64,000 bases of DNA from Cercospora beticola. Lineage: Eukaryota; Ascomycota; Dothideomycetes; Mycosphaerellales; Mycosphaerellaceae. The DNA lies in the NCBI RefSeq assembly GCF_033473495.1, contig NC_088937.1:3968001-4032000 (forward strand), in the 5' to 3' direction. The translations under genes were made by a program, and so were the position numbers. Positions within the stretch are counted from its first letter, which is position 1. Each line of letters opens with the position of its first letter. The notes under the pieces were generated by a model. That model was not told the DNA's origin. It ran no database searches and worked only from the letters and a program-made list of their open reading frames with translations. Positions 22,974 to 33,387 of this stretch are shown piece after piece.

Positions 22974-25335
22974 ATGGACGGGCACGGATTCAGATGCGTC
23001 ATTTGCGGCCTCTTCGTTGATGCAGCTGAAGACGAGAATGTTGTGACATGGCTGAATGAATTCCGGACCAGTATCATACAGCCCCAGCCAGTCTCCCAAG
23101 AAGTATTTTGCTGACGTCCCCAGTCTATTCCTGTATGAAGAAACCTGGATTCACCGGCGTCGGCGTCCATTTGCATGCCAATCTTGCTCTATACACCGCT
23201 CCAATCGACCCAGAGGAAACGTGGCGCAACCCCGAACTTGGAGACATGATTGTGACCATCCCAGTTATGAGCCAAGAGCCAGACCTGCGTGCTCACGGCT
23301 ATCTACTTCACGATGTCTGCTTCGAGTTGCTTGCAAGATATGTTGACCAGGAACTGGATATTGACCGCTTGTTCGAGCTCTGTCGCTCGGTGCCGTATTC
23401 CGCGGAGTGCCGTGGACTGACATGGGACCACTGCTATGGGGGTCTCATCAAGAGAGATGATCAATTTAGCTTTCCTTGGGAGGAGAAGTACCGAGCTGCA
23501 GACTTGAGCGAAGTGCCACAATTCCCGGCTCAGCAGTATGTCCAAGCTGACCCGTGGAGTATTGATCTCGTGCCGCTGTCTAAGGCTGTCGTGAACGACC
23601 CTCCAAAGGGCCCAACAGAAGATGCACTTGTATCGGACTGCTTCGCCCAACTCCCGTTCGAGCTGCGAGAAATGATCGCCGTGCTACTAAATACGCAAGA
23701 AATGCTCAACCTACAGAGCGCTGTGCGAAGTTTCCTGCCAATGTTCGAGAGCAAACGATTCTGGGTATCACGATACTGGTCTGGAAACGATCGCGGCTTC
23801 TTCTTCGAAGTTCTCGGGTTTAAGAACAAGTATTGCCTCAGAGCCTTGTGGAAAGCGACTGCCAACCAAATGAAGAATTCCTTATTCAACAGAGCGCGTA
23901 TCTGGTCCATCGTAAGGACGATCGTCCCACTGATCGACACACGCATCACTCCACCCACCAGTAATCCACCACTTGGCATTTCATCGTCGATTGAAACCCA
24001 GCAATGTGTAGGGCTATTGCCCACATCTCCCACGGCAAGTTCCAGAGGCTGCTATACCACCACATATCGAAGGATGGCATGGCCTAAAGAAGTCGTCCGC
24101 CTGGCCGTCTCGCTAGCTGATACAGGTGGGGACAAGTATATATCCGGATTCCAGCTCACCACGAAAGATGGATCGTCAATCTGCACGGGATATATGTTCC
24201 CAGAACAATTGTCATGTACAATCGACTCGGAAGTCACCGGCTTTTTGGTAGCTATAGGCTCCAGGGGACTACATGCAATTCGTATTCTACTTAAGTCGGG
24301 CTGGAAGTCTCCTTGGCTCGGAGATCCGACGGACGTCCCAATTACACACCGACTTGCCAGCATCGATCCTCTCCTACAACTACGCATCGGTTTTGACGTG
24401 AGATTGCTCTTGTTCTGTATTTATAGCCGTTTCGCTGACAAGAGTGCCCAGGCATTCAAAATTACTAGATTTCAAGTTGTCAATGCTCGGGACTCTAATA
24501 ACCTGCTTCTTGACAATAAACGCATTGTAGACCCCCGGAACAAGAGAGGCATCGTCGACCTTCGTAGAAGTGCAACATGGTATCCGGGCCCGCCACCACC
24601 TGACTTGCATCTCCTCCCGCGGCATGCTCGTCTACCATTGGGATTTCGACCCATCTACTGGGGCCATTTTGGCGGACCAGAGGGCAAACATCTCAAGTAC
24701 TTGACCGCTGTCTGGGTACGCAGACGGCAAAGTATCAACCACATCGAGTTTGAATATGCCGACGGTGCCCCAATCGCGCTTCGGCACTGCCTGGGCCGAC
24801 ATGAAGACACCACAACGGATGAATGGGAGCGATGTTCAATCGATGGCAGAGCGGGCGAGCGCATTGAATCTATCTCGGTTAGTTTTGGGCCACCTTGGGA
24901 TCATGATGAGGACCAAGAGGTAGACCCAGATGTGTTGTGGGCTCTGCAAGTATGTTCCGATTTGTGCACAGCATCCTTGCGGCCTGAGACTCCTGTGTAT
25001 GCTAACCCCTTCCCTCCGCAGATCAAGACTACATTGGGTCGTAGATTCTCGTTCGTGCCCCGAGATGAAGAGGAGAATGAGTCAGGAGAGGAAGATGAAC
25101 CGAGCTGGAGACCGGAAATCAAATTCACAAAGCTTCCAATGGTGGATCATACTGTCATCACGGGGCTCTTTGCAACTCAGGTATTTGCACAATACTTCTC
25201 ACAGCTAATAATGCGCTCGCTGACAATCCATTCTAGCACCCGACTCTTGGTTTCACAGACTTGGGCCTCATGACCGAAGTATGTCCCGAGTCTATCAAGT
25301 CGGAGCGAGACACCGAGCCAAGAGGACGCAATTGA
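22974..25335 (+). CDS. F-box-like protein, copy B, with an N-terminal frameshift
   Basis: Exons 22974-24397, 24452-24949, 25022-25180 and 25237-25335; introns of 54, 72 and 56 nt, at the same three positions as in copy A (6618-9170, opposite strand). Domain order is the same: N-terminal CxxC (FRCVICG), F-box-like segment CFAQLPFELREMIAVLL with RSFLPMFESKRFW, a long beta-rich part with GSRGLHAI and SPWLG, an acidic patch, and a conserved last exon (QHPTLGFTDLG against QDPVVGFTKLG). The start ATG at 22974 is clear. The first exon changes frame in a TTTT run at 23106-23109: the frame before it stops at once, while the frame after it aligns with copy A from LLTS onward. This is either a one-base deletion or a sequence error; a start at the internal ATG 23138 would avoid it but lose the CxxC. 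Convergent with the tRNase Z gene, 108 bases apart. Confidence 0.75.
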
Positions 25336-25443
25336 AAGCCCAAGGCGACTTGCAAGAAGAATGGCAATTTTGGAGAAGAATTTTTCGATCCAGGATCTTC
25401 TACGACCAGGGATTTACGACAAGCAGAGTTGGCGATCATCCAC

Positions 25444-28400
25444 TCAATTCCTCCTCGTCTTCTCGCCCTTTCCTTTCCCTTTATTCCCCTGCTGTCCATT
25501 TCCCTTCGCCTTCTTTTTCCCCGCCTTCCCACCACCATCAGCACCACCATTCGCCCCACCACCATCCCCACCCTCCTCCTTCTTATTCTCCTCCACCTCC
25601 AACAACTTCAAAAACGCCGGCGTAAAGTTCTCCATCTGCCAAACATCCCCCACCTTGATCCGCATATAATCAAACGCAACCGCAACCTTCATGTCCGACT
25701 GCAACTTAAACTTGACAGCTTTAGGTTTTTCATCCACAAGCGAGCCATCATCGCCATGAACCTTCCTAACGCGAGGGAGGTCGTATTGTTTTCCTGTGTC
25801 GCCTTCGGCAGTGGTTTGATCGGGAAATGTAGCTGCGGCGTCTTCAAGAGGTCCGGAAGCCATTTCGTCTTCGGGGTCGTTGACTACTTCGTCCGCGAGG
25901 GCGTCTGCAGCGGTGTTCGTGTCCATCACGTCTCCATCAGCTGTACTCGCTTCCACTCGCTCCAGAATTGGGAATTTCTGGTATCGTTGACTGAAATGCG
26001 TCAAAATGCAAGCTCTTGCGTTCATTTTCTGCGCGATATCCAGAGCTTCAGAAGTTGTGCTGTGATTCTTCGCTTCCGCGTCACCTTGCAATTCGTCGTC
26101 GAAAGTAGCTTCGTGGATGCAGACCGTGCTACCCTTTCCGATGCGAGCGAAACCTTCGCTGGGTCGACAATCGCCCGAGTACGAGACCTTGAAACCAGAT
26201 GGAAGTGTGACACTCACAGCTCTCGCGCCATGACAATGCTTCACCGCAACAGCCTCAAGCTCGCTCAACTGCAAAGCTTCTGCAGGAACGGTGTGAGCTT
26301 CGAGTTTATCCTGATAATCTGCTGTGCTCAGATTGCTCAATTGAACAGGCGGAAGGAACCAGGACAATCTGCTGGGCCAACGCTTTTGCGGATCCCCAGT
26401 CTTGAGGGATAGAGGTGCGATGCGAGAGTAGCCGTAGTCTTCCAATTGACTGTATTCATATAGCCATTGCTGCATAGCGGCCTCCGAAATGACTGCCAGC
26501 CGGTCGCGAGGGGCAAGAATGTCTTCCCAGCTATCGGTTTGAGATACGCGCTCTCCAGGTTTGCTGTTGTGCATTTCTTGGTACCATGCTTTGATGACGC
26601 TGGTCGTTCCAAGTTGATGATCCGCGTGCATATGACTGATTACCAGCAGTCGGAGATCACGCAGAACTTGCTTCAGTTCTGCGGCATCAAAGACGCGCTT
26701 CAGTTGACCCAGAGTGTTCTCTCCAGCATCAAACATTATATTACCCCAGCCAGGCACTAGGACAAGTGTTGATGACACGTTACGGTACTTCGATGGCAGC
26801 GCTGACCCAGTTCCAAGCGTGATGACCTCCGCTTTGTCTGCTCCCGAAGGTAACGTCTTCATCCATTCCAGAGCATCAGCGCCAGGGTTCTTCGCAGCCT
26901 CCTGAGCTTTTCTGGCCTCTTGCATCACCTCTTCTGGTACCTCCGCGGCAGCCTCTTCAACGTTCAAAGGAGTTAAGGCCTCCTCAGGCTTAAACTCGAC
27001 CGAGGGTATCAGCTGTAGCCTCTGCCCACGTACGGCGATATGTGCTTTCTCCGGGAGTGGTCGAATCTTCCTTGTTTCGGCAAAATCAGCATTACCACCA
27101 TATTGCTGCGGAGCATCGCCCTCCACGTCATGAACAGGCACTCTGTACCGGTCAGGGTCGACTCTTTTCAGCCTTGCTGTAGTACCTGCGACCCCTTCCA
27201 TTGCAATATGGTTCGGGCAGTAGTCTGCGGAGGACACAATATGCTCCAGATCCGAGAACTCGTTCATGAAAGCATGTAATCTCTCATCGCTGGCCACATC
27301 CTTCCCGCACATCCACATCACTGCTCCTACACCCTCCATAACTTTTTGCTCTCGCCACTCTGGTCGTGCGATGAGATTGTCGATATACTCAGGACCAGGC
27401 AGATCAATGACAGCAACACCACCACCCACTCGAGGCGGATCCATGACCTCTTCCGGCTTCACCCACTCCCCTTTATCATTCTGAACCTCTTCTCCCTGCG
27501 CGAGCTTACTGAAGTTATGCCCAGGCTTGACGCCTCTCGCAATGGCACGCTCAGGATGAAACTTGCCACGCTGCATGTGGTTGCGGAAGATGTAGCTGAT
27601 TGCTTGCTTGGCAGGCTTCACATCTGGCAAGTTGTTGATGAGAGCACCCGGCCAAGGCTTCCGAACCAGGACCTTCAACTCGGGATTCGGAAGTGGGTTC
27701 TCTTTGTCTCCAGGTAGTGGTCCAGTATACTTCTTGATCTTGTTCGTCTCGGGATCACGAACGAAAATTGTCGCAGGAAGTTTGACTTGAGCAAGAGGAG
27801 TTTCATAGAGTGTATCGAGTCGCCATGACGAGTTGAACATGTCTCCCACAACTGCCTTGACAGTAAGATAGTCGCGATCCTCTTGTGTCAGGTCTCCAGT
27901 AATTTGCACCATGTTTCCATCTTCTCCTGCACGCATCTCATCAAAGCTTCGCTTAAGAGGGCTGATGGACGACGACCGGCTTTTGTTCGCCTCCGAGCTG
28001 GGTGATATCGACATGGACCAGACCTTGACATTGTCATCTGCCCAGAACGGCTGCCACTCAGCCTCTTTCCCATCCTGCTGCGGAAGACCATTGTCCCGGA
28101 TCTCGTGAATATTGATCGGCATACCTTTCCGAAACACGAATCGCCTGGCAGTGGCAAGCGTGTGATTAAGGTTAGGTGGGCCAAAAATCGTCAATGAGCC
28201 TCCCAGATCCTTCTTCGCCTGCGCTTCAGCCTCAAGCTCTGCCAACTTATCTTCGCCCTCCGCAGCTTTTATCTGTTCAGCCTTCGATCGAAGTTTCCTC
28301 AGCGACTCCTCCAGCGTATACTGAGCACTCGACGACAACGAGTCTGCCAAGGTCAAAATCATACCAATCATGCCTCCAGTATTCGTCCACTCCGTCCTTC

Positions 28401-28578
28401 CAGTGAGGAAACATTCCGAGACCTTGATCAACCTCGCGCCCATCTGTACACATGCTCTCTGTGTTCCTTCCGCAAGGCTCCCAATCAGGTAGCGCTTATT
28501 GTCGAAGTGCAGAAGCAGCGTGGTGCCTGGCGTATCAGCCGTGGGCGTAGTGAGAATCTGTACATGTGATTTCCCCAT
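25444..28578 (-). CDS. tRNase Z, long form (ELAC2/Trz1-like)
   Basis: Single frame of 1044 residues from the first in-frame ATG at 28578. Long-form tRNase Z removes the 3' trailer of precursor tRNAs in nucleus and mitochondria. The N-terminal half begins with VQILTTPTADTPGT and HFDNKRYLIG, typical of the fungal long form; the catalytic half carries the zinc-binding HMHADH (26617-26634), the YSGDCRPSEGF block and a late THFSQRYQKFP motif. The C-terminus ends in a Gly/Lys-rich low-complexity tail. The open frame continues upstream without ATG to 29217; see the separate entry. Confidence 0.95.
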   Translation of the reverse strand: MGKSHVQILTTPTADTPGTTLLLHFDNKRYLIGSLAEGTQRACVQMGARLIKVSECFLTGRTEWTNTGGMIGMILTLADSLSSSAQYTLEESLRKLRSKAEQIKAAEGEDKLAELEAEAQAKKDLGGSLTIFGPPNLNHTLATARRFVFRKGMPINIHEIRDNGLPQQDGKEAEWQPFWADDNVKVWSMSISPSSEANKSRSSSISPLKRSFDEMRAGEDGNMVQITGDLTQEDRDYLTVKAVVGDMFNSSWRLDTLYETPLAQVKLPATIFVRDPETNKIKKYTGPLPGDKENPLPNPELKVLVRKPWPGALINNLPDVKPAKQAISYIFRNHMQRGKFHPERAIARGVKPGHNFSKLAQGEEVQNDKGEWVKPEEVMDPPRVGGGVAVIDLPGPEYIDNLIARPEWREQKVMEGVGAVMWMCGKDVASDERLHAFMNEFSDLEHIVSSADYCPNHIAMEGVAGTTARLKRVDPDRYRVPVHDVEGDAPQQYGGNADFAETRKIRPLPEKAHIAVRGQRLQLIPSVEFKPEEALTPLNVEEAAAEVPEEVMQEARKAQEAAKNPGADALEWMKTLPSGADKAEVITLGTGSALPSKYRNVSSTLVLVPGWGNIMFDAGENTLGQLKRVFDAAELKQVLRDLRLLVISHMHADHQLGTTSVIKAWYQEMHNSKPGERVSQTDSWEDILAPRDRLAVISEAAMQQWLYEYSQLEDYGYSRIAPLSLKTGDPQKRWPSRLSWFLPPVQLSNLSTADYQDKLEAHTVPAEALQLSELEAVAVKHCHGARAVSVTLPSGFKVSYSGDCRPSEGFARIGKGSTVCIHEATFDDELQGDAEAKNHSTTSEALDIAQKMNARACILTHFSQRYQKFPILERVEASTADGDVMDTNTAADALADEVVNDPEDEMASGPLEDAAATFPDQTTAEGDTGKQYDLPRVRKVHGDDGSLVDEKPKAVKFKLQSDMKVAVAFDYMRIKVGDVWQMENFTPAFLKLLEVEENKKEEGGDGGGANGGADGGGKAGKKKAKGNGQQGNKGKGKGEKTRRN

Positions 28579-29217
28579 TCTGTTGGCCCGGACCCAATCC
28601 GATCTGGCAAGAATCGAGTGTCCAATTCGCGTTGGCGCTTTCAAGTTCTCTTTATGATGAGAGCGAAAGACTATGACAGCTTCTGGTACGACTCTTCCAA
28701 GTTTGATTCTGCCACTTGTGCTTTCTGACTCCTGTCTGTCATGATCTGAGGCGTTTGTTCTCGCGCCTAGCGAATGCCTCTTTCGCCAGCGACCGGTGGG
28801 TGTGTCGTCGGGGTCGAAGCTTCGGTATTTGGGCTCGAATTCGGTTACAAGAGTCTCATCACGTGTAGTCTGTGCGGGTGCGGGTGCGTGTGTGTTCCGC
28901 TTCGGGGGCGGTATGTGACCCGTAAGGAGCTCGTTCAGTGCTGAAACAACCGCTGGTCGTGCTTGAGCGACTTCTGGATCGAGTGGAGTTTTGTGAGTCG
29001 AGGTGTGACCAGCTAAAGGGTCATTCAGCGCCGAGACAACCTTTGAACGTGCCTGAGCAACTTCTGGATCGAGTGCGGTTCGGTGGGTTTGAGAAGTTTT
29101 ATGCGGACGGGGAGGATTGTATCGAGCGTAGTAGCGCGGGGAGTACGGCGAAGCAGATGCGAATCGTGAAGTCGTCAAACTCGTAATTCGCCGGAGCGGG
29201 TGCGATGTGGAAGCCAA
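28579..29217 (-). other. ATG-less in-frame N-terminal extension of tRNase Z
   Basis: The tRNase Z frame stays open for 213 codons before its first ATG. The outermost part (from TTG at 29217) reads like a mitochondrial presequence: LASTSHPLRRITSLTTSRFA, rich in Ser, Arg and Thr and free of acidic residues. It then has a tandem repeat of about 30 residues. The TTG has A at -3 and G at +4. Either translation starts at a non-AUG codon to make a mitochondrial form, or a small upstream exon supplies an ATG that I could not find. Confidence 0.45.
28900..29079 (-). repeat. Two-unit coding tandem repeat in the tRNase Z extension
   Basis: Two 90-base units encoding T(A/P)LDPEVAQAR followed by VVSALN and (P/L)LxGH. 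Present only in the ATG-less extension. Confidence 0.7.
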
Positions 29218-29733
29218 TGTGACGGTCTCAGGTCGAATATGATAAGAAAATCATGTACGGGACGATGCTTGCTTCAGCAGGCCACGAAGTAGATAGTTGC
29301 TGGGGTGTATGATGTCGTGAACTTTTTTGGCGCACAGCTCGAGGTTGCTTCACTTCGCGCCGGAGCCAAGCCCGCTCTCAGCTATTTACACGGTCACCTA
29401 AGAGCCGAGTCGCTCACTTCCACGTTGACATTGGTATACGCCACCATGTCGGAGAGCTACAATACTTCTCCCACCTCTGAGAATCACAGAACGAATTCGA
29501 AGGAACTGACATTGAGCTGACGAGACAACCACTTCATGTAGACCAGAGAATTAGAGGCGAGGATCACAATCCATCTCAATTTCTTCGAATACACTTCCAC
29601 CGTACGTACGAGTACATGATATGGCGACGCCTATCCTAGACCGTCTCATCTTACAGGAACAGCACCCACAATTCCGCAACCGCAAGCATCTATATATCTA
29701 TAACAACACATCACGAATGCTTCCAATCCAAAT
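29218..29733. other. intergenic
   Basis: Promoter region of tRNase Z and 3' flank of the CAP gene; a short plus-strand frame at 29305-29520 has no support. Confidence 0.4.
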
Positions 29734-31533
29734 CTACCCCGCATGCTCGACGATCTCACTGACCAATTTCCCATCCTTGACATAACTGCGAATCTGCTCG
29801 GGCAGAGGAGCCTCGGTGCTATCGTCCTCGTCTCCCTTAGGCGGCAGAACAACGTTGACAGAGCTGCACTTGCTGGTGTACACCTCTGTCGCCAAGCTCT
29901 CCGCACCAAGGTAGATGCTCGCGCCGTCGACCTGATCAAGTTGGATTGTAGGAACCGTGTTGGTGATCTGGAGAGCAAAGTTGGGACACTTGATTACGTC
30001 CACGGAGGAGACGAGCGTGTCGGCCAGAATTTGCAATCGTGGGCAATTGTCGATAGACACGGCATTTGCCTTGCCCTTCAAGATGATGGTGGCGTTTTTG
30101 CACTTGCTAATCAGAATGGACTGGGTCATGCTGACTTCGATCTCGATCGGCGCAGATGGAGAGTCGAAGTTCTCGACCAACCACTTGTTCCCGTCCAGTT
30201 CTTTCTTGCCTTGCTTCGGTGCGGCCTTGGCGGAGGAAGTGCTGTTCTGTCGCAAGGAGCCCGGCTTGGGCTTGATCTCAGGACCAGGGCTCTTAGCCCG
30301 AGCGACCTCGCCAGGCACAGCAGAGCTTGCGCGTAATGATGGGTTCTTGTGTGTCATCTGGCTTCGGTCCACCTTCTTCAGACCTGCTGTCACCGACTCG
30401 CCTCGGTTCAGCTGCTCAAACACTGCGCCCATATCTCCACCACTCTTTGCGGGCGCGGGCGCACCTCCTGGCGGCGGAGGCGGAGGATGCACATTGTCGA
30501 AGTTTGGCAGAGGGGGTGGAGGCGGCGGAGGGGCTGGTCCGCCTCCTGGAGCAGGAGGAGCAGCGGTGCCATTCGTTGTTGGTCGCTCATCGACCTCGCG
30601 CATCGCCTGTGCTGGATCGATACCTGCAGCATTCCATGTCACACCTGTGGGGTAGTGCTTTTTGATGTACTCCTTGAGCGCATTCAGCAGCGCATAGTAT
30701 GAGCGCACAAACGTCACATGTGCCTGATCTCCCTCCTTGTGTGTCTTGAGAATCCTGTTGCCGTACATCTGAGCGCCTCCAATCATCTCAGCGACGACAT
30801 CTGCCGGCTTGCCATCCATGACGAGCCACTGCAATGTGCTGATGCCTTCTGCGATCATGGCCAGGTGCTCTTTCATAGGCGAACCACGATTGCTATCCTT
30901 GATGTCTCCTGCCGTGCCCAGATCTTGCTGAAGGTCTTTGAGCAGGTCCATGAAGGTCTGCGATTGCGGATCCGGCCGCTTCGCCTTGGTGGTCACCAAC
31001 AAGAATCTCCTCTGATCAGCAAAGCCCTTTGCGACTGCTGCTGCCTGCTCTTCAACCAAAGGATCCAGCCCTTTAGCTGCCTCTAGAAATGCATTCACCT
31101 CGCTGCTGATCAGCTCGTCCATGTCGCTGATGCGGGGCGGAAGAGGCTCTGCTGCCTTGACAGTCTGCTGCGAGGAGGATGGAGTGACGATGGGGAGCTC
31201 AGGAGCGCTGGAGGAAGGCTTGGTGCCCGCGGCAGTTGGGCCATCGCGGGCGACATTTTGTTGGGGAAAGTCGTTGTCGTAGGGTATTTGTGCGGACGAA
31301 GCAATATCTTCTAGGCGCGAGGTTGCGGCCTCCAGCCTGCGGAGAAGCAAGTTCAGCGGGTTGTCAGATGGGACAATGGAGACGGGGCTGGTAGCCGAGC
31401 CGTAGCGACTCTTTGCCTTGCCGTCCATAGCGGCCGACATGCTTCACTTGGGGGTCGAGGTGAGGGTGATGAGTGAGGCATACCGTTTGATCAGCGTGGT
31501 CAGGTTGTGCATCCCATGTGCCGGAGCTGCCAT
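29734..31533 (-). CDS. Adenylyl cyclase-associated protein (CAP/Srv2)
   Basis: Two exons, 31533-31484 and 31336-29734, 550 residues. The long open frame begins with an ATG at 31440, but that is inside the intron: joining the small upstream exon (MAAPAHGMHNLTTLIKR) to RLEAATSRLEDIAS restores the conserved CAP N-terminus. Order of parts: cyclase-binding N-terminal helix, helical-folded domain, two proline runs separated by LPNFDNVH, a WH2-like segment with GLKKVDRSQMTHKNP, and the C-terminal CARP beta-helix beginning DGNKWLVENFD and ending KDGKLVSEIVEHAG. CAP recycles cofilin-bound actin monomers and helps couple Ras to adenylyl cyclase. Divergent from the Mak32-like gene across about 760 bases. 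Confidence 0.95.
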
Positions 31534-32292
31534 GGTGACTGCTGGCTGCTGGTAGCCAACCAGAGAAACGCTGGAGGACAAGGATCTCCTACCCAAGTGC
31601 GGGCAGGTGCAGTCCACACGCTTGCCAGGGGCGGAGTGGAGTCGCGGCGGCGGGGCGGAGTGGCGGAGGTCGGCGGTGGTCTGCAGAGGAGGAGCGGTGC
31701 GCGCAAGGCAGATGCGAAGTAACTTTGCCAACAATGTTCCAGAAGGAGCGTCGACGTCTCGCCGTCCCCGGTCTCAGCGTGGAACGCGCCTTTGTGGAAA
31801 GGCACAGGCCACGTGCCGATCCTCCCTGCTAGTCCCAATGCTCCCGAGCCGGATTCCGAAGTCCGCTACTACATCATCTTCTTATCTTCTGCAGCAGTCT
31901 GGGAAAAAGTCAATATCAACCAGATATCTCACTCAAAGGCCGCTGTGTACAACTTGACGCGTTCGCTGGTCAGAGGATGTGGCAGCAGTGGACAATCCGC
32001 CCAGAGAAGAATTAAAGGAAAGCCAAGTTGACGAGCACACATTGGAACTATATACCTTCAGCCATGGCCAGAACCAACGCATGAGGAGCAACTTCACATG
32101 CTGCTCTCTTAAGAGATACCCGGGATACTTGTACCCTTCAATGTCCATGCATGTCGCAGTCAATCAGCGTTGCACAACCCCGGTAAACACAATATCAGAC
32201 CAGCTTTACTGATCAATCTTAAGTCCGCCAAAGCTCAGCACACGGCCGAGACATCTCCACAGCAGCACATTGGTTGTGATTTCTCTGCAAAC
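31534..32292. other. divergent promoter region
   Basis: Shared upstream region of the CAP gene (minus) and the PfkB-like gene (plus). No gene recognised within. Confidence 0.5.
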
Positions 32293-33387
32293 ATGGGGGG
32301 CTCTGGAAAAATTGCATCGGCTCTGGGTACCGACTTCTGCACTCTCGGCATGTTCATCATCGACGACATTTATCCTCCCCAGGGTACGGACCAAGACCCG
32401 AAACTGAATGTCATCGGCGGAGCGGGTACTTACAGCGCAATTGGTGCACGCCTCTTCTCACCGCCGCCCAAATCACGTTCGGTGGGATGGATCGTCGATG
32501 CTGGTACAGACTTCCCCGATGAACTGACCAACATTGTCACGTCGTGGGATACCGGCGTCGTCATCAGACCAAGGCCAGCGCCGACCACACGCGGCTGGAA
32601 TGGATATTCGGGTAACCAACACCGGGCCTTCAAGTACCTGACTGAGAAGAAGCGGCTCACTGCGGATGACCTTACCGATACCCTCGCTGCAGCGAAGTCC
32701 TTTCATCTGATCTGCAGTCCGCTCCGGGCTATTGACCAGGTCAAAGGAATTCTTGCAAAGCACAAGGAACCCGGAACTATGGCGGATGCCAAGTCCACCC
32801 CTTCGAACAACATCACATCGGAATCATTCGTATCACAGTCAAGACCAATCTTCATATGGGAACCAGTGCCCGATCTCTGCACCCCAGAAGAACTGCAGAA
32901 CACGCTTGAAGCCCTCCACCACGTCGATTTAATCAGCCCTAATCATGAAGAGCTCGCTGCGATCTTCTCCTACACGCACCCTGACCAGCCGTTAAAAGAT
33001 GTCATCGAAGAACATGCCCAACGATTGCTAGACTCAGGCATCGGCCCGCAGAAGCAAGGTGCCGTTGTGGTTCGAGCTGGAGCGGAAGGCTGCTTCGTGC
33101 TCACGTCGTCTCAGAAACGATGGTTACCTGCTTACCATTCTGATTCGAGCCGTGTCATCGATCCAACGGGAGGTGGCAATGGCTTTCTCGGCGGTCTCGC
33201 CGTCGGTCTGGTGCGAACAGGTTTTGATGTTGTTGAAGCTGCACGGTGGGGCAGCGTTGCTGCAAGTTTCACAATCGAGCAGGTCGGAATGCCCATCCTG
33301 TCGTCTGCTACGGACGACCAAGCGGAGCTGTGGAACAATGTCAATGTGCTGGACCGGCTGGCTGAGTATCGGAAACGAACTGCTTGA
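32293..33387 (+). CDS. Mak32-like PfkB-family protein
   Basis: Single exon, 364 residues from the ATG of MGGSGKIAS; the frame is open further upstream but only from a TTG. The fold is that of ribokinase/PfkB sugar kinases: an early VIGGAGTYSAIGARLF block and a late DPTGGGNGFLGG block. The late motif is the anion-hole/catalytic loop, usually GAGD; here the catalytic Asp is Asn (residue about 296). In this and in overall sequence it resembles the fungal Mak32 group, named for a yeast gene needed to maintain dsRNA killer virus structure, whose biochemical role is unsettled. I infer weak or no sugar-kinase activity. Confidence 0.85.
   Translation: MGGSGKIASALGTDFCTLGMFIIDDIYPPQGTDQDPKLNVIGGAGTYSAIGARLFSPPPKSRSVGWIVDAGTDFPDELTNIVTSWDTGVVIRPRPAPTTRGWNGYSGNQHRAFKYLTEKKRLTADDLTDTLAAAKSFHLICSPLRAIDQVKGILAKHKEPGTMADAKSTPSNNITSESFVSQSRPIFIWEPVPDLCTPEELQNTLEALHHVDLISPNHEELAAIFSYTHPDQPLKDVIEEHAQRLLDSGIGPQKQGAVVVRAGAEGCFVLTSSQKRWLPAYHSDSSRVIDPTGGGNGFLGGLAVGLVRTGFDVVEAARWGSVAASFTIEQVGMPILSSATDDQAELWNNVNVLDRLAEYRKRTA

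Noticed and set aside
22562..23176. 204-codon minus-strand frame
   Set aside because: Overlaps the first exon of F-box-like copy B and shows no domain.
25429..26412. 327-codon plus-strand frame
   Set aside because: Antisense shadow of the tRNase Z C-terminal half.
31337..31440. ATG at 31440 as the start of the CAP gene
   Set aside because: It lies in an intron; splicing to the exon at 31484-31533 restores the conserved CAP N-terminus.
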